Shown here: positions 41,672-50,533 of the stretch, one piece after another
How positions within the stretch are numbered: position 1 is the first letter of the stretch
How the letters are laid out: each line of letters starts with the position of its first letter
Source of the DNA: Ramlibacter tataouinensis
GTDB taxonomy: Bacteria > Pseudomonadota > Gammaproteobacteria > Burkholderiales > Burkholderiaceae_C
Reading direction: 5' to 3'
Length of the DNA: 64,000 bases
Assembly: GCA_002427815.1 (NCBI GenBank)
Contig: DIZF01000020.1
Location: forward strand, 163,871-227,870
The notes under the pieces: generated by a model
The model's input: the letters and a program-made list of their open reading frames with translations, nothing else
What the model was told of the DNA's origin: nothing
Database searches by the model: none
Made by a program: the position numbers and the translations under genes

Positions 41672-44194
41672 TCACTGCGGCGCGCGCCTGAGCGTCTCGA
41701 TCACCGGCCGGGTGAGGATCTCGCGCAGCCCCCACCATCCCGCCGCCCATGCCAGCACTGCGCCTGCCAGGGCCCCACCCAGGGCAACCCACGGGGAAGC
41801 GGTCCAGTCGAAGCCGAAGGCATAGCGCGCCATGGCCCACCCCACCACGCTGGCCACGATGCTGGCCAGACCGCCCGCCAGCAAGCCCACGCCGATCAGC
41901 TCCGCGCGCTGGACCTGGCGCAGCAGAGCTCCGCTGGCGCCGACCGCGCGCATGATCGCGAACTCGCGCGCGCGCTCCTCGCGCGTGGCCGTGACGGCGG
42001 CGAACAGCACGACCACGCCGGCGGCCAGCGTGAAGCCGAACAGGAACTCCACGGCACGGATCACCTTGTCCAGGACCCCCTGCACCTGATTGATGGTGCT
42101 GGTCATGTCGACGTTGGTGATATTGGGAAACGCCCGCACCAGCTGGTTGTCGAAACCTTTGCGCTCGGGCGCGCGGAAAGCGCTCATGTAGGTGACCGGC
42201 ACATCCTCGAGCCGGTTGACCGGATAGATCACGAAGAAATTGGCGTGCATGGAACTCCAGTCGACCTTGCGCAGCGATGTAATCCTGGCGTCGGTCGCAA
42301 CCCCGCCGATGTCGAAGCGCAGCATGTCGCCCAGCTTCAGACCGAGTGTGTTGGCAATGCCCTCCTCGACACTCACGGCTCCGCGCTCGTCGGGCCGCCA
42401 TTGCCCCGCCACCACCTGATTGTGCGGGGGCTGCACGGCGCTGGCGGACAGGTTGAACTCGCGGTCCAGCAGGCGCTTGGCGCGATCTTCCACATAGTCG
42501 TCGGGCGACACGGTCCTGCCATTCACGGCCACCAGCCGGCCGCGGATCATGGGGTACCAGTCGTAGCGGCCGACACCGGCGTCGCGCAGGGCCTTCTGGA
42601 ACGCCTCGCTCTGCTCTGGCATGACGTTGATCACGAAACGATTGGGCGCGTCCGGCGGTGTGGACTTGCGCCAGCTGGCGATCAGGTCGGTGCGCAGCAG
42701 GACCAGCAGCACCAGCGCCAGCAGGCCGACGGCGAGGGCGCTGACCTGCACCACCGCGTACGCCGGCCGGGCCGAGATCTGGCGCGTGGCCATCACCAGC
42801 CAGCGCGGCGCGGTGGCCTCGTTGACGGAGGCCCGCAGCACCTTGACGGCCAGCCAGCTCAGGCCGGCAAACACCACCACCGCAGCGGCGAAGCCGCCCA
42901 CCGCGATGCCGCCCAGCACCAGGTCGCTGCTGCCCGCGAGCAGCAGCGCCGCAAAGCCGGTGACGCCGACTGCCAGCACCGCGGCCGATGCGGGCCTGAG
43001 GTTGCCCACGTCGCGCCGGATCACCCGCAGCGGCGGCACCTGCGCCAGTTGCAGCACCGGGGGCAAGCCAAAGGCGAACAGCAAGGTCAGGCCCATTCCC
43101 ACCCCGAAAGCCACCGGCCAAAGGCTGGCACCCGGCAGCGCAGCTTCGACCAGGCCCGCCAGCAGCAGCACGAAGACGAAGTGGACGGCGTATCCGATCA
43201 GCACCCCCAGCGCACTGGCGGCGATGCCGATCAAGGCAAACTCGAAGGTGTAGCTCATCGCGATGGTGCGCTGGCTCTGACCCAACACACGGAGCATGGC
43301 GCAGTCGTCCAGGTGCGCGGCCGCAAACCCGCGCGCCGCCAGCGCGACCGCCACTGCGCTGAGCAGTGCGGCCAGCAGCGCCACCAGGTTCAGGAATTTC
43401 TCGGCCCGGTCCAGTGTTTGTTTCATCTCGGGCCGGCCGCTCTCCAGCGACTCCACCCGCACGCCGCGGATCGACGGCTGCTTGACTTCTTCCAGGGCCC
43501 ACTTCAGGAAGGTGGCCACCTGCGCATCGGGACCGGCCACCGCGAACCGATAACCGACACGGCTGGCCGGCTGGATCAGCCGGCTCGCCGGCAGGTCCGC
43601 TTCATTGATCATCACGCGGGGGGCGAAGTTGACAAAACCGGTGCCTCGGTCCGGCTCGATCACGATCACGCGTGAAATGCGCAATCGCGCGTCGCCCAGC
43701 AGCAGGGGATCGCCAGTCTTCAAGCCCAGCATTTCGAGCAGCGGCGCATCGACCCAGGCCTCGCCAGGGGCTGGAATATCGCGGGTTTGCGCGCCGGAGA
43801 CCTCGGGCCGGTCGGCGACCTGCAGACTGCCGCGCAGCGGGTAGCCGGCCGGCACTGCCTTGAGCGCCACCAGCTTGCTCGCTCCGCCCTGCGCGTCGGG
43901 GGCCCTGGCCATGGTCGGGAAACTCAAGGTGGTCAGGGCCTGCAGACCCAGCGCACGCGCCTTGTCGATGAAGGCCTGGGGTGTCGGGTTGTCGCTGGAG
44001 ACCACGGCGTCGCCGCCGAGCAGCTGGCGTGCATCGCGCGCGAGGCCGCCCTTGAGCCGGTCGGCGAAAAAACCCACGGCAGTCAGCGCGGCCACGGCCA
44101 GCGTCACGGCCACGATCAGCAGGCGCAGCTCGCCGGCGCGCAGATCGCGCGAAAGGGTTCGCCAGCCCAGTTGCCAGAAGGAAGTTGCGCTCAT
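41672..44194 (-). CDS. FtsX-like ABC transporter permease (YbbP type)
   Basis: An 840-residue permease with about ten membrane helices: one at the N-terminus (residues 23-43), a long periplasmic MacB_PCD-like domain (about 45-260), a first FtsX helix bundle (about 265-510), a second periplasmic domain, and a final helix bundle with GIGLLAGGLASIVAS-type segments. Length and layout match YbbP, which works with ATPase YbbA in removing or moving membrane or toxic compounds. No ATPase gene adjoins here, unlike E. coli ybbAP; it may lie elsewhere. Substrate unknown. Confidence 0.85.
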   Translation of the reverse strand: MSATSFWQLGWRTLSRDLRAGELRLLIVAVTLAVAALTAVGFFADRLKGGLARDARQLLGGDAVVSSDNPTPQAFIDKARALGLQALTTLSFPTMARAPDAQGGASKLVALKAVPAGYPLRGSLQVADRPEVSGAQTRDIPAPGEAWVDAPLLEMLGLKTGDPLLLGDARLRISRVIVIEPDRGTGFVNFAPRVMINEADLPASRLIQPASRVGYRFAVAGPDAQVATFLKWALEEVKQPSIRGVRVESLESGRPEMKQTLDRAEKFLNLVALLAALLSAVAVALAARGFAAAHLDDCAMLRVLGQSQRTIAMSYTFEFALIGIAASALGVLIGYAVHFVFVLLLAGLVEAALPGASLWPVAFGVGMGLTLLFAFGLPPVLQLAQVPPLRVIRRDVGNLRPASAAVLAVGVTGFAALLLAGSSDLVLGGIAVGGFAAAVVVFAGLSWLAVKVLRASVNEATAPRWLVMATRQISARPAYAVVQVSALAVGLLALVLLVLLRTDLIASWRKSTPPDAPNRFVINVMPEQSEAFQKALRDAGVGRYDWYPMIRGRLVAVNGRTVSPDDYVEDRAKRLLDREFNLSASAVQPPHNQVVAGQWRPDERGAVSVEEGIANTLGLKLGDMLRFDIGGVATDARITSLRKVDWSSMHANFFVIYPVNRLEDVPVTYMSAFRAPERKGFDNQLVRAFPNITNVDMTSTINQVQGVLDKVIRAVEFLFGFTLAAGVVVLFAAVTATREERAREFAIMRAVGASGALLRQVQRAELIGVGLLAGGLASIVASVVGWAMARYAFGFDWTASPWVALGGALAGAVLAWAAGWWGLREILTRPVIETLRRAPQ

Positions 44195-44317
44195 GGGCCC
44201 ACCTTATCGCATTGGACACCGCCCTGCATTGGCCGGTCCATTTCGCGGCGGCCGACCTGTAGCCGGCGTAACCGAAGGATGGGCCGCAACGGCACGCTGG
44301 CGCGTCCGGGAGCGGGG

Positions 44318-45496
44318 TCAGCCGCCCAGCACCGCATGAACGGCCGAGACAATCCTGTCGACAGCCTCGTCGGTCAGCCGGGGGCTCAGCGGGAGGCTCA
44401 CCGACCTGCGGCCGATGGAGGTGGCAACCGGCGTATCGCCGGGACGCCATCCGAGCCTCTGCTGGTAATAGGAATGCTCGGGCAGCGCTTTGTAGTGGAT
44501 TCCGATTCCAATGCCCAGATCGGCCATACGCTCGATGAATTCGTCTCGGCCGATCCGGCTATCGCGTTCATCCACCCGCAGCGTATACAGGTGCAAAGCG
44601 TGCAGCATGTGCTGCGGCACTGGCGCAGGCAGCGTCACGGGCAGGACGTGAAAGGCGGCCTGGTAGCGCGACCAGATCTCCTGCCGGCGTTCCCGGGCCT
44701 TGTCCAGGCGACGCAGCTGATGCAGGCCGATGGCAGCCTGCAGGTCCATCATGTTGTACTTGAAGCCGCAATCCACCACATCGTATTGTCCGAAACCCCG
44801 GCCTGCATAGCGCTGCCACGCGTCCTGCGTCATGCCGTGCAGCGACATGCGCCGGATGCGCGCAAGCTGCTCGGCCCGCCGCGCCAGCACCATGCCGCCT
44901 TCGCCCGTGGTGATGTTCTTCGTCACGTAGAAACTGAAGCACCCGAAATCGCCAAGCGTGCCCACGGGCGCCCCGCGGTAGCGGGCCTCGATCGCGTGGG
45001 CGCAGTCCTCGATCACGGCCAGGCCGTGGTCCCTGGCCACGGCCAGCACCTCGTCCATCTCGCAGGGACGGCCCGCGAAGTGCACGGGCAGCACGGCCTT
45101 GGTCCGCGCCGTCACGCATGCGCTGATGTTGCGCACGTCAATATTCATCGTCTCCGGGTCCACGTCGCACAGGACCGGAACGGCACCCGTCTGCAGGATG
45201 GTATTGGCGGTCGCGCAGAATGTCAGCGGCGTCGTAATGACCTCGTCGCCCGGGCCGACGCCGGCCGCGATCAGGCTGAGGTGGAGCGCCGCCGTGCAGG
45301 AACTCACCGCCGCCGCGCGCTCGGGCCCCAACCCCTTGTAAGCCGCGAATTGCGCCTCGAAAGCCGTCACCCGCGGACCTTTCCCGAGCCACCCGCCGCG
45401 CAGGGTCGCCACGACCTCCTGTATCTCTTCCTCGCCCAGGTCAGGGACGCCGAACGCAATGAAGGGGTCGCGATTCATGTGACCAGCCGAAGACAT
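44318..45496 (-). CDS. DegT/DnrJ/EryC1/StrS sugar aminotransferase
   Basis: A roughly 392-residue PLP enzyme for amination of a nucleotide-linked keto-sugar. Family signs: the VSSCTAALHLSL loop that holds PLP phosphate, EDCAHAIEARYRG (Asp/His positions of the family), SFYVTKNITTGEGGM containing the PLP lysine in VTKN, and KYNMMDLQAAIG. The start is either the ATG at 45494-45496 or 45476-45478; neither has a strong ribosome site. It follows an acetyltransferase gene by 13 bases, the usual pair for N-acetylated aminosugar synthesis (PglE/PglD-like). Likely surface-glycan or flagellin decoration. Confidence 0.88.
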   Translation of the reverse strand: MSSAGHMNRDPFIAFGVPDLGEEEIQEVVATLRGGWLGKGPRVTAFEAQFAAYKGLGPERAAAVSSCTAALHLSLIAAGVGPGDEVITTPLTFCATANTILQTGAVPVLCDVDPETMNIDVRNISACVTARTKAVLPVHFAGRPCEMDEVLAVARDHGLAVIEDCAHAIEARYRGAPVGTLGDFGCFSFYVTKNITTGEGGMVLARRAEQLARIRRMSLHGMTQDAWQRYAGRGFGQYDVVDCGFKYNMMDLQAAIGLHQLRRLDKARERRQEIWSRYQAAFHVLPVTLPAPVPQHMLHALHLYTLRVDERDSRIGRDEFIERMADLGIGIGIHYKALPEHSYYQQRLGWRPGDTPVATSIGRRSVSLPLSPRLTDEAVDRIVSAVHAVLGG

Positions 45497-45509
45497 ATTC
45501 GGGTCGTCT

Positions 45510-46187
45510 TCATTCAACACACATCTCCAGCGCGGTCTTGGCCAGACGGCGAGCGGGATTGCCCACATACGCGCCATCGGATTGGGTGTCGGCGATCACC
45601 ACCGCCCCTGCCCCGATGAAGCTGCGCGGCGCGATGCGGATCCGGTCGCGCAGCACCGCCCCGACGCCGATGAATGCCTGCTCGCCGATCTCGACCCCGC
45701 CGCCCATCGCTGCCTCGGCCGCCACGAAAGCGTGATCGGCCACCTCGCAATGGTGCGATACATGCGCGCCGCTCCGGATGATGCAGTTGCTGCCAATGCG
45801 GCAAAACGGCTGCACGATGGCGTGTTCGTAGATCAGAACGTTGTCGCCCACGACGAGATCGGGCCAGACGCTCGCGCGGCTGGAGACGTAGCTGGCAAAA
45901 CCGTAGCCGCGGGCCTTGGCCGCCTCATAGCGGGCGCGCCGGATGCCATTGATGCCGTGATAGCCCATGGGGATCAAGAGCCGGCAATCCTGCGGCTGGT
46001 AGCGCGATTCAAGTTCCTCGAACGCGATCAGGGGCAAGCCTTCGTGCTCGGAACCCTTGGCATAGGCGGCGTCGACGGTGAACGCGGCCACCCGCAGCTG
46101 TGTGTCTTGCGTCAGGCAATAGCGCGCCAGGCTGGCGGAACGCATGGTGCCGAAGATGACCACCGGCCGTGTGTCAGCGCTGTTCAT
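45510..46187 (-). CDS. Left-handed beta-helix sugar acyltransferase (NeuD/PglD-like)
   Basis: A 225-residue acetyltransferase. The N-terminal part is a small Rossmann-like domain (PVVIFGTMRSASLARY), followed by hexapeptide repeats from about residue 120 (VVGDNVLIYEHAIVQPFCRIGSNCII) with the catalytic-type histidine in GAHVSHHCEVAD. The terminal GNPARRLA motif is typical. It probably acetylates the amino-sugar made by the neighbouring aminotransferase. The ATG at 46185-46187 lies inside the end of the upstream glycosyltransferase-like gene (14-base overlap). Confidence 0.87.
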   Translation of the reverse strand: MNSADTRPVVIFGTMRSASLARYCLTQDTQLRVAAFTVDAAYAKGSEHEGLPLIAFEELESRYQPQDCRLLIPMGYHGINGIRRARYEAAKARGYGFASYVSSRASVWPDLVVGDNVLIYEHAIVQPFCRIGSNCIIRSGAHVSHHCEVADHAFVAAEAAMGGGVEIGEQAFIGVGAVLRDRIRIAPRSFIGAGAVVIADTQSDGAYVGNPARRLAKTALEMCVE

Positions 46188-47799
46188 CGACAGATAAGGC
46201 AGGGAACGGGTTGGGCAGTTGTCGCCGGCCAAAGCATTGCTGAGCCTGATGGCAGGCATCTGCCAGCCGTCGCGCTGCGGCCGGGCTGGATATGTCCAGC
46301 TCGTCGCGGAATTTCGCCTTCAGGTGTTCGCCGGCCTGGGTTCTCTTTGCAGTGTCGGCCACCCATTCAGACAGGCGCTGGCGATAGGCGCCTGCGCTTT
46401 GGACAGCCAGTGCTCCAATCTTGTCGCCGCCATCGCCACCCGCCATCGACACGACCGGCACGCCCAGTTCCATGGCCATGGCGACGCTCGCGCCGCCGCC
46501 GACGCGGGGTGGGTTGAGGTACAGGTCGGACAGGCGGATCCATCCCGCCAGGTCGGCCCGCTGCGGCAAGACGCGAATGCGCGCATGCTTTTGCTCGAAG
46601 CGCCCGCACTGCGACTCGGCCAGGCCCACCAGGAGCCATTCGACCTGAGGCTGCTCATCGAGAAAGCCAATCACGTCGTCGATCCAGCCGGCCAGAGTCT
46701 CCGGCTCGAGCCGCCCTCCGCAGGTCACCAGCAACACCGAATCATCCCGCACGCCGATCTCGCTGCGCGATGCGATTGAAACAGCCGTCGGCCAGAAGCG
46801 GAACGGGAAATGCACCGTCGCCGGGCGGGCCAGCTCCGGCCAGTCATGGCGAGCGCCGGGCTGCGGGTCGGCCGCGAGCCACAGGTCCACCGGCGCCAGC
46901 GGAGGCAGGGTATGAAGCGACATGCCCAACACAGGGTAGCGCTGGCGCAGGGCCCAGATCAGCGGGGAAAAAAATCCCACGAACAGCACGACGTCGGGGT
47001 CGTAGCTGGTGATCGTCCGCTCCAGCGAGTTCCAGCGTGCCGAAACCGAAAAGCGCACATCGGCCACTGTGACCGCCGCCTGGCCCGGGATCCTGAGTTG
47101 CCAGGTGGCGGGGTCGATGGGTGCAAGGCTGGAGACCCATCCGCCGGCGGAGTAGCCGCTCATCCCCGGCAGGCTCAGCTCCTGCGATGCGAAGACGCGG
47201 GTATCGATGCCGGCGCCCTCCAGCAGGGCCCGGAGATCGAAAGTCAGCGCCGTTGCCGCGTGGTGTCCGGTGGACAGGTGCTGCGCGAAGATGGCGACAC
47301 GCTTCACTCCGAGGCGCGGAACGCTGCCCCCCGGAGCGCGGGCCAGCCCCCGGCCCAGGCTGTCCAGCAGCTGGGGCAGGTGTGCATCAAGCAACATCCT
47401 GCGAAACGCATTCCGGTCCGAAGCGCGCGAGAGTGCGTTCCACCAGACCAGGTTGACCAGCGTCATCCACCGCTCGGGATCGGGCAGGCCGGGGGCCAGT
47501 TCGGCCTGGCGCACCAGAAATTCGTTGTTCCCGCTCAGGTAATGGAGCGCCGAGTGCTTGAACCATTGCGCCTGCGGGCTGGCGAATTGCAACGCGTGAA
47601 CCTGAGCCAGGAACCGCGCCTTGAGCTCCTCGCCCAACCCGTCGATGCAGCCCGTCAGGCGCCACCACGCTGGCGCGTGCTCAGGCCAGGTCTTGACGGT
47701 ATGGAGGACGTCATGGGCCAGGTCCAGTTGCTTCGTTTCTTCGGGCGTCATTTGGAGGATGCAGGAATGCGACGCGCGACCTGGGGCGGCCAACGACAT
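46174..47799 (-). CDS. Glycosyltransferase-like protein (GT-B type, family uncertain)
   Basis: A 541-residue cytoplasmic protein. The N-terminal 150 residues are helical and TPR-like (LAHDVLHTVKTWPEHAPAW). The middle contains VKRVAIFAQHLSTGHHAATALTFDLRALLEGAG, typical of a GT-B first Rossmann domain. The C-terminal part has LYLNPPRVGGGASVAMAMELGVPVV, like the donor-binding domain of O-GlcNAc-transferase-type enzymes. The ATG shares one base with the fdhD stop. It lies upstream of an acetyltransferase and a sugar aminotransferase, so a role in glycan transfer is likely; donor and acceptor are unknown. Confidence 0.7.
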   Translation of the reverse strand: MSLAAPGRASHSCILQMTPEETKQLDLAHDVLHTVKTWPEHAPAWWRLTGCIDGLGEELKARFLAQVHALQFASPQAQWFKHSALHYLSGNNEFLVRQAELAPGLPDPERWMTLVNLVWWNALSRASDRNAFRRMLLDAHLPQLLDSLGRGLARAPGGSVPRLGVKRVAIFAQHLSTGHHAATALTFDLRALLEGAGIDTRVFASQELSLPGMSGYSAGGWVSSLAPIDPATWQLRIPGQAAVTVADVRFSVSARWNSLERTITSYDPDVVLFVGFFSPLIWALRQRYPVLGMSLHTLPPLAPVDLWLAADPQPGARHDWPELARPATVHFPFRFWPTAVSIASRSEIGVRDDSVLLVTCGGRLEPETLAGWIDDVIGFLDEQPQVEWLLVGLAESQCGRFEQKHARIRVLPQRADLAGWIRLSDLYLNPPRVGGGASVAMAMELGVPVVSMAGGDGGDKIGALAVQSAGAYRQRLSEWVADTAKRTQAGEHLKAKFRDELDISSPAAARRLADACHQAQQCFGRRQLPNPFPALSVDEQR

Positions 47800-48644
47800 C
47801 AGGCCATTGTGGCTGTTTTCCTTCCGGCCAATTCGGGCTGCAATTGAAGCCGCTGGGCCCCGCTGTAGCAGAGAAAGCGCTTGTTGGCTGCCCGCCCGAT
47901 GGCGCACAGGCCCAGGCGCTGCGCGATCTCATGGCCCATCTGCGTGATGCCGCTGCGCGAGACCACGATCGGAATTCCCATCTGCGCCGACTTCATCACC
48001 ATTTCGCTGGTCAGGCGGCCGGTGGTGTAGAAAACCTTGTCGCTGCTTTCGACGGCGGGTTGCTGCAGCCACAGCCAGCCGGCGATGGTGTCGATGGCGT
48101 TGTGCCGGCCGACATCTTCGATGAACAGCAACATCTCCTGGCCCCGGAACAAGGCGCAGCCGTGGACCGAGCCGGCGGATTTGTAGGTGCTCTCCTGGAG
48201 CCGGATCGCATTGAGGATGCCGTAGAGCTCGGCCTGGGTGATGGCGGCCTCGGGCAAGGCGATCGAGTCGATCTCGTCCATGAGCCCGCCGAACACGCTG
48301 CCCTGCCCGCACCCCGTGGTGACCACGCGCCGGGCGGTGCGCTCCTCGATACGCTCGATACCCGAACGGGTTTTCACCGCAGCCGATCCGACCTCCCAGT
48401 CAACGGTGACCGACTCCACCTCGTCGACCGATGCCAGCAGGCGCTGGTTGCGCAGGTAGCCCAGCACCAGCCACTCCGGACGGGCGCCCAGGGTCATCAA
48501 TGTGACCAGCTCGCGCTTGTCCACATAGATGGTCAGCGCCCGCTCGGCGGGGATGGAGGTCGTGCTGCGCTCGCCATGTTCGTTGATGGCATCGATCTCG
48601 CGCGTCAACGGCGCGCACGCTTGAGTCAGAAAGGGCAGGGCCAT
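47799..48644 (-). CDS. fdhD: Formate dehydrogenase sulfurtransferase/accessory protein FdhD
   Basis: A 281-residue FdhD/NarQ protein that delivers sulfur to the molybdenum/tungsten bis-MGD cofactor before its insertion into formate dehydrogenase. Family motifs include the GYLRNQRL region near residue 60, the active loop TTGCGQGSVFGG with its cysteine (about residue 112), and FIEDVGRHNAIDTIAGWLW and YTTGRLTSEMVMKSAQMGIPIVVSRSG in the second half. Only one cysteine is present in the loop, where E. coli has two. It is separated from the fdh operon by a terminator, but serves that enzyme. Confidence 0.94.
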   Translation of the reverse strand: MALPFLTQACAPLTREIDAINEHGERSTTSIPAERALTIYVDKRELVTLMTLGARPEWLVLGYLRNQRLLASVDEVESVTVDWEVGSAAVKTRSGIERIEERTARRVVTTGCGQGSVFGGLMDEIDSIALPEAAITQAELYGILNAIRLQESTYKSAGSVHGCALFRGQEMLLFIEDVGRHNAIDTIAGWLWLQQPAVESSDKVFYTTGRLTSEMVMKSAQMGIPIVVSRSGITQMGHEIAQRLGLCAIGRAANKRFLCYSGAQRLQLQPELAGRKTATMA

Positions 48645-48660
48645 GCCGGAAGGCTACAAC

Positions 48661-48691
48661 AAAAAGGGCCAGCGCAGCTTTGGCCTGGCCC
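48661..48691 (-). terminator. Intrinsic terminator of the formate dehydrogenase operon
   Basis: On the minus strand GGGCCAG pairs with CTGGCCC around a 12-base loop and is followed by TTTTT (48665 to 48661). It lies 24 bases after the stop of the gene at 48716. Confidence 0.75.
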
Positions 48692-48715
48692 CGGGGTCGT
48701 CGCGGTCTGGGGAAT

Positions 48716-49117
48716 TCAGGGCCTCTTGGCCGGCACCATCTGGCTTGAATTGTCTTTCACGCTGAGCGGGCTGGCTGCGGTTCCGGTGGGCGAGTGTGCG
48801 CCCGAAGGCTCCAGCGGCTTTTGCTCAGGCGGGTTGTAGGCGAAGGGGCCGGGCTCGATGCACGGCGCGGGTGGGGCTGCCGTAGCCGGCGTAGCAGGCT
48901 TGCTCGGGGCGCTGCCTGCCGCTTTCTTGTAGAAAGCAGCGACCCTGTCCTGCGCCTTGCACAGCTGGTAGGCGTCGACCTTGCCTTGCCAGGCGGCCTT
49001 GGCCGCGGCTTCCGCAGCCTTGGCTTTGGCGGCGTCGTCCGGCGGCGGCAACTTGGCCTGCGCCGGTCCGCCCACCAGCATCAGCGCCAGCACACCCGAT
49101 AACAGAACCTGTTTCAT
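48716..49117 (-). CDS. Small exported protein of the formate dehydrogenase operon, unknown function
   Basis: I do not recognise a domain. The 133-residue protein has a signal peptide (residues 1-21, ends GPAQA), an Ala/Lys-rich helix (about 28-50), two isolated cysteines (QLCKAQD and PCIEPG), and a Pro/Ala-rich low-complexity second half. A good GGAG site precedes its ATG. It is the last gene of the fdh operon, 24 bases after the cytochrome b subunit gene, and is likely periplasmic. Confidence 0.75.
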   Translation of the reverse strand: MKQVLLSGVLALMLVGGPAQAKLPPPDDAAKAKAAEAAAKAAWQGKVDAYQLCKAQDRVAAFYKKAAGSAPSKPATPATAAPPAPCIEPGPFAYNPPEQKPLEPSGAHSPTGTAASPLSVKDNSSQMVPAKRP

Positions 49118-49141
49118 GCTCTAGTTCTCCTGCTGTTCCAC

Positions 49142-50302
49142 TCAAGCGGGCCTGACTGTTTCCACATCGTCGGCGAGGGCCGTCGGCTGACTGCGCTGCG
49201 CCGGGATCCTGCCGGCCTGGATGTCCTCGTACCAGTACCCATGGTGCTCGCGAGCCCAGGTTTCGTCCACGTAGCCGGTGCGCATCGCGCTGTATGCACC
49301 GATCATCCCGATGGTGCCCAGATAGATGTGCAGCGCGAACACGGTCATCATCAGGACCGCGGCCACGCCATGGATCATGTTGGTGATCTGCATGGTGCTG
49401 CGCTCGTACACCACGCCGGGAATCAGTTGGTCCATCACGAGGCCGGAACCGACGACGACGATACCCAGGAGGAACACGCCGCCCCAGAAGACCACCTTCT
49501 CACCCACATTGAAGCGGTGTGAGGGGGGCTCTATCCCGTTCTTGTCGAAGAATCCGCCGATCTTCAGCAGCCACCTCAGGTCGCCCCGCTGCGGCCAGTT
49601 GTCCCGCAGAAAGGTCAGAAAAATGATGACCAGCGACACCGCGAACACCGGCCCGGCGAAGTTGTGCAGGTTCTTGAGCACATACGTCAGCCAACCGAAC
49701 AGCGTAAGGCCCGTGACGGGCAGGAGGAAGAACTTTCCGAACGCCATCACCACGCCCGAAATGGCGAGGATGGAGAACGCAATGGCGTTCGCCCAGTGGG
49801 CCGAACGCTCGAAAGGCGTGAAGCGCTCGATCTTCCGGCCTGTTTCGGACCCGTGGATTCCGAGCGGCCCACGCGTGAAATAGACGATGGCGAGGGCGCC
49901 CAGCATGATCAGCAACAGCGCGCCACCATAAGGAATGACCCAGTTGTTGCGCACTTGCCGCCATGCTTCGCCGGCCGTGGTCCGGCGCGATCCCGGGTAT
50001 TGCACGGGGGCCTGGATCAGGACCCCCGCTTCGGGCGCCTCGCTCTTGGGCAGGCTCGAGTAGCCCGGGACTCCTGCGGCGATGCTGCGCCACATCGGCG
50101 CATTGTTGCCCGGCTGCACTTTCTTGCGCTCGGCATTGTTCTGCTGCAGGTAGTTCGGATCGGAACTGGCGTCGGGCTTGATCTCGGGCTTCACGTCCAG
50201 GATGTTCTGGCTCCGGATGCCGTCGCCAGGCGCCGTCGGCACCTGCGCGAAAGCGGACAAGCTGGCGACCAGCGTGAAAGTCAGCAGCGTGGAACGCAAC
50301 AT
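49142..50302 (-). CDS. Formate dehydrogenase cytochrome b (gamma) subunit
   Basis: A 386-residue membrane subunit that passes electrons from the FeS subunit to quinone. After a signal-like N-terminus and a periplasmic extension (about residues 20-115), it has an additional helix and then the four-helix FdnI/FdoI-type b domain. The haem-ligand histidines are placed in RFTPFERSAHWANAI, YVLKNLHNFAGP and NMIHGVAAVL/FALHIYLGT. It ends in a soluble tail with DETWAREHHGYWYEDI, common in this family. It lies downstream of the FeS and catalytic genes. Confidence 0.92.
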   Translation of the reverse strand: MLRSTLLTFTLVASLSAFAQVPTAPGDGIRSQNILDVKPEIKPDASSDPNYLQQNNAERKKVQPGNNAPMWRSIAAGVPGYSSLPKSEAPEAGVLIQAPVQYPGSRRTTAGEAWRQVRNNWVIPYGGALLLIMLGALAIVYFTRGPLGIHGSETGRKIERFTPFERSAHWANAIAFSILAISGVVMAFGKFFLLPVTGLTLFGWLTYVLKNLHNFAGPVFAVSLVIIFLTFLRDNWPQRGDLRWLLKIGGFFDKNGIEPPSHRFNVGEKVVFWGGVFLLGIVVVGSGLVMDQLIPGVVYERSTMQITNMIHGVAAVLMMTVFALHIYLGTIGMIGAYSAMRTGYVDETWAREHHGYWYEDIQAGRIPAQRSQPTALADDVETVRPA

Positions 50303-50311
50303 GGCGGCCTC

Positions 50312-50533
50312 TCAGTTGACTTTGGTGTACTCGTTCTGATTCTGGGTGCGCGTCTTCAGCTCCTGCTCCCAGCTGGCCTTGTCGCCCGGCTTCCAGCCCG
50401 GGACCGTGAACGCCATTCCCGTGCCCTGGAACGCGGGCGCATCCAGTTTGACGCCGCTGCCGAGGGTTTGCGGCTTCTCGGTGCAAGCAGCAAGCGTCGC
50501 GAGCGCGGCGATGAGAATGAGACTGCGCTTCAT
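50312..50533 (-). CDS. Small lipoprotein in the formate dehydrogenase operon
   Basis: A 73-residue predicted lipoprotein: MKRSLILIAALATLAAC gives a clear lipobox with Cys at residue 17, followed by a polar domain with VPGWKPGDKASWEQEL. Its start overlaps the stop of the FeS subunit gene (ATGA at 50530-50533). Such a small gene between the beta and gamma subunit genes is probably an accessory or assembly component. No known domain is recognised. Confidence 0.75.
   Translation of the reverse strand: MKRSLILIAALATLAACTEKPQTLGSGVKLDAPAFQGTGMAFTVPGWKPGDKASWEQELKTRTQNQNEYTKVN

Noticed and set aside
41627..43675. Long plus-strand frame opposite the YbbP-type permease, and a 638-codon minus-strand frame offset within it
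   Set aside because: Compositions rich in Arg, Gly and Gln with no hydrophobic pattern; the permease frame has proper membrane helices and FtsX domains.
43787..45619. A 610-codon plus-strand frame opposite the sugar aminotransferase
   Set aside because: Antisense shadow; the minus-strand frame carries the PLP-site and DegT-family motifs.
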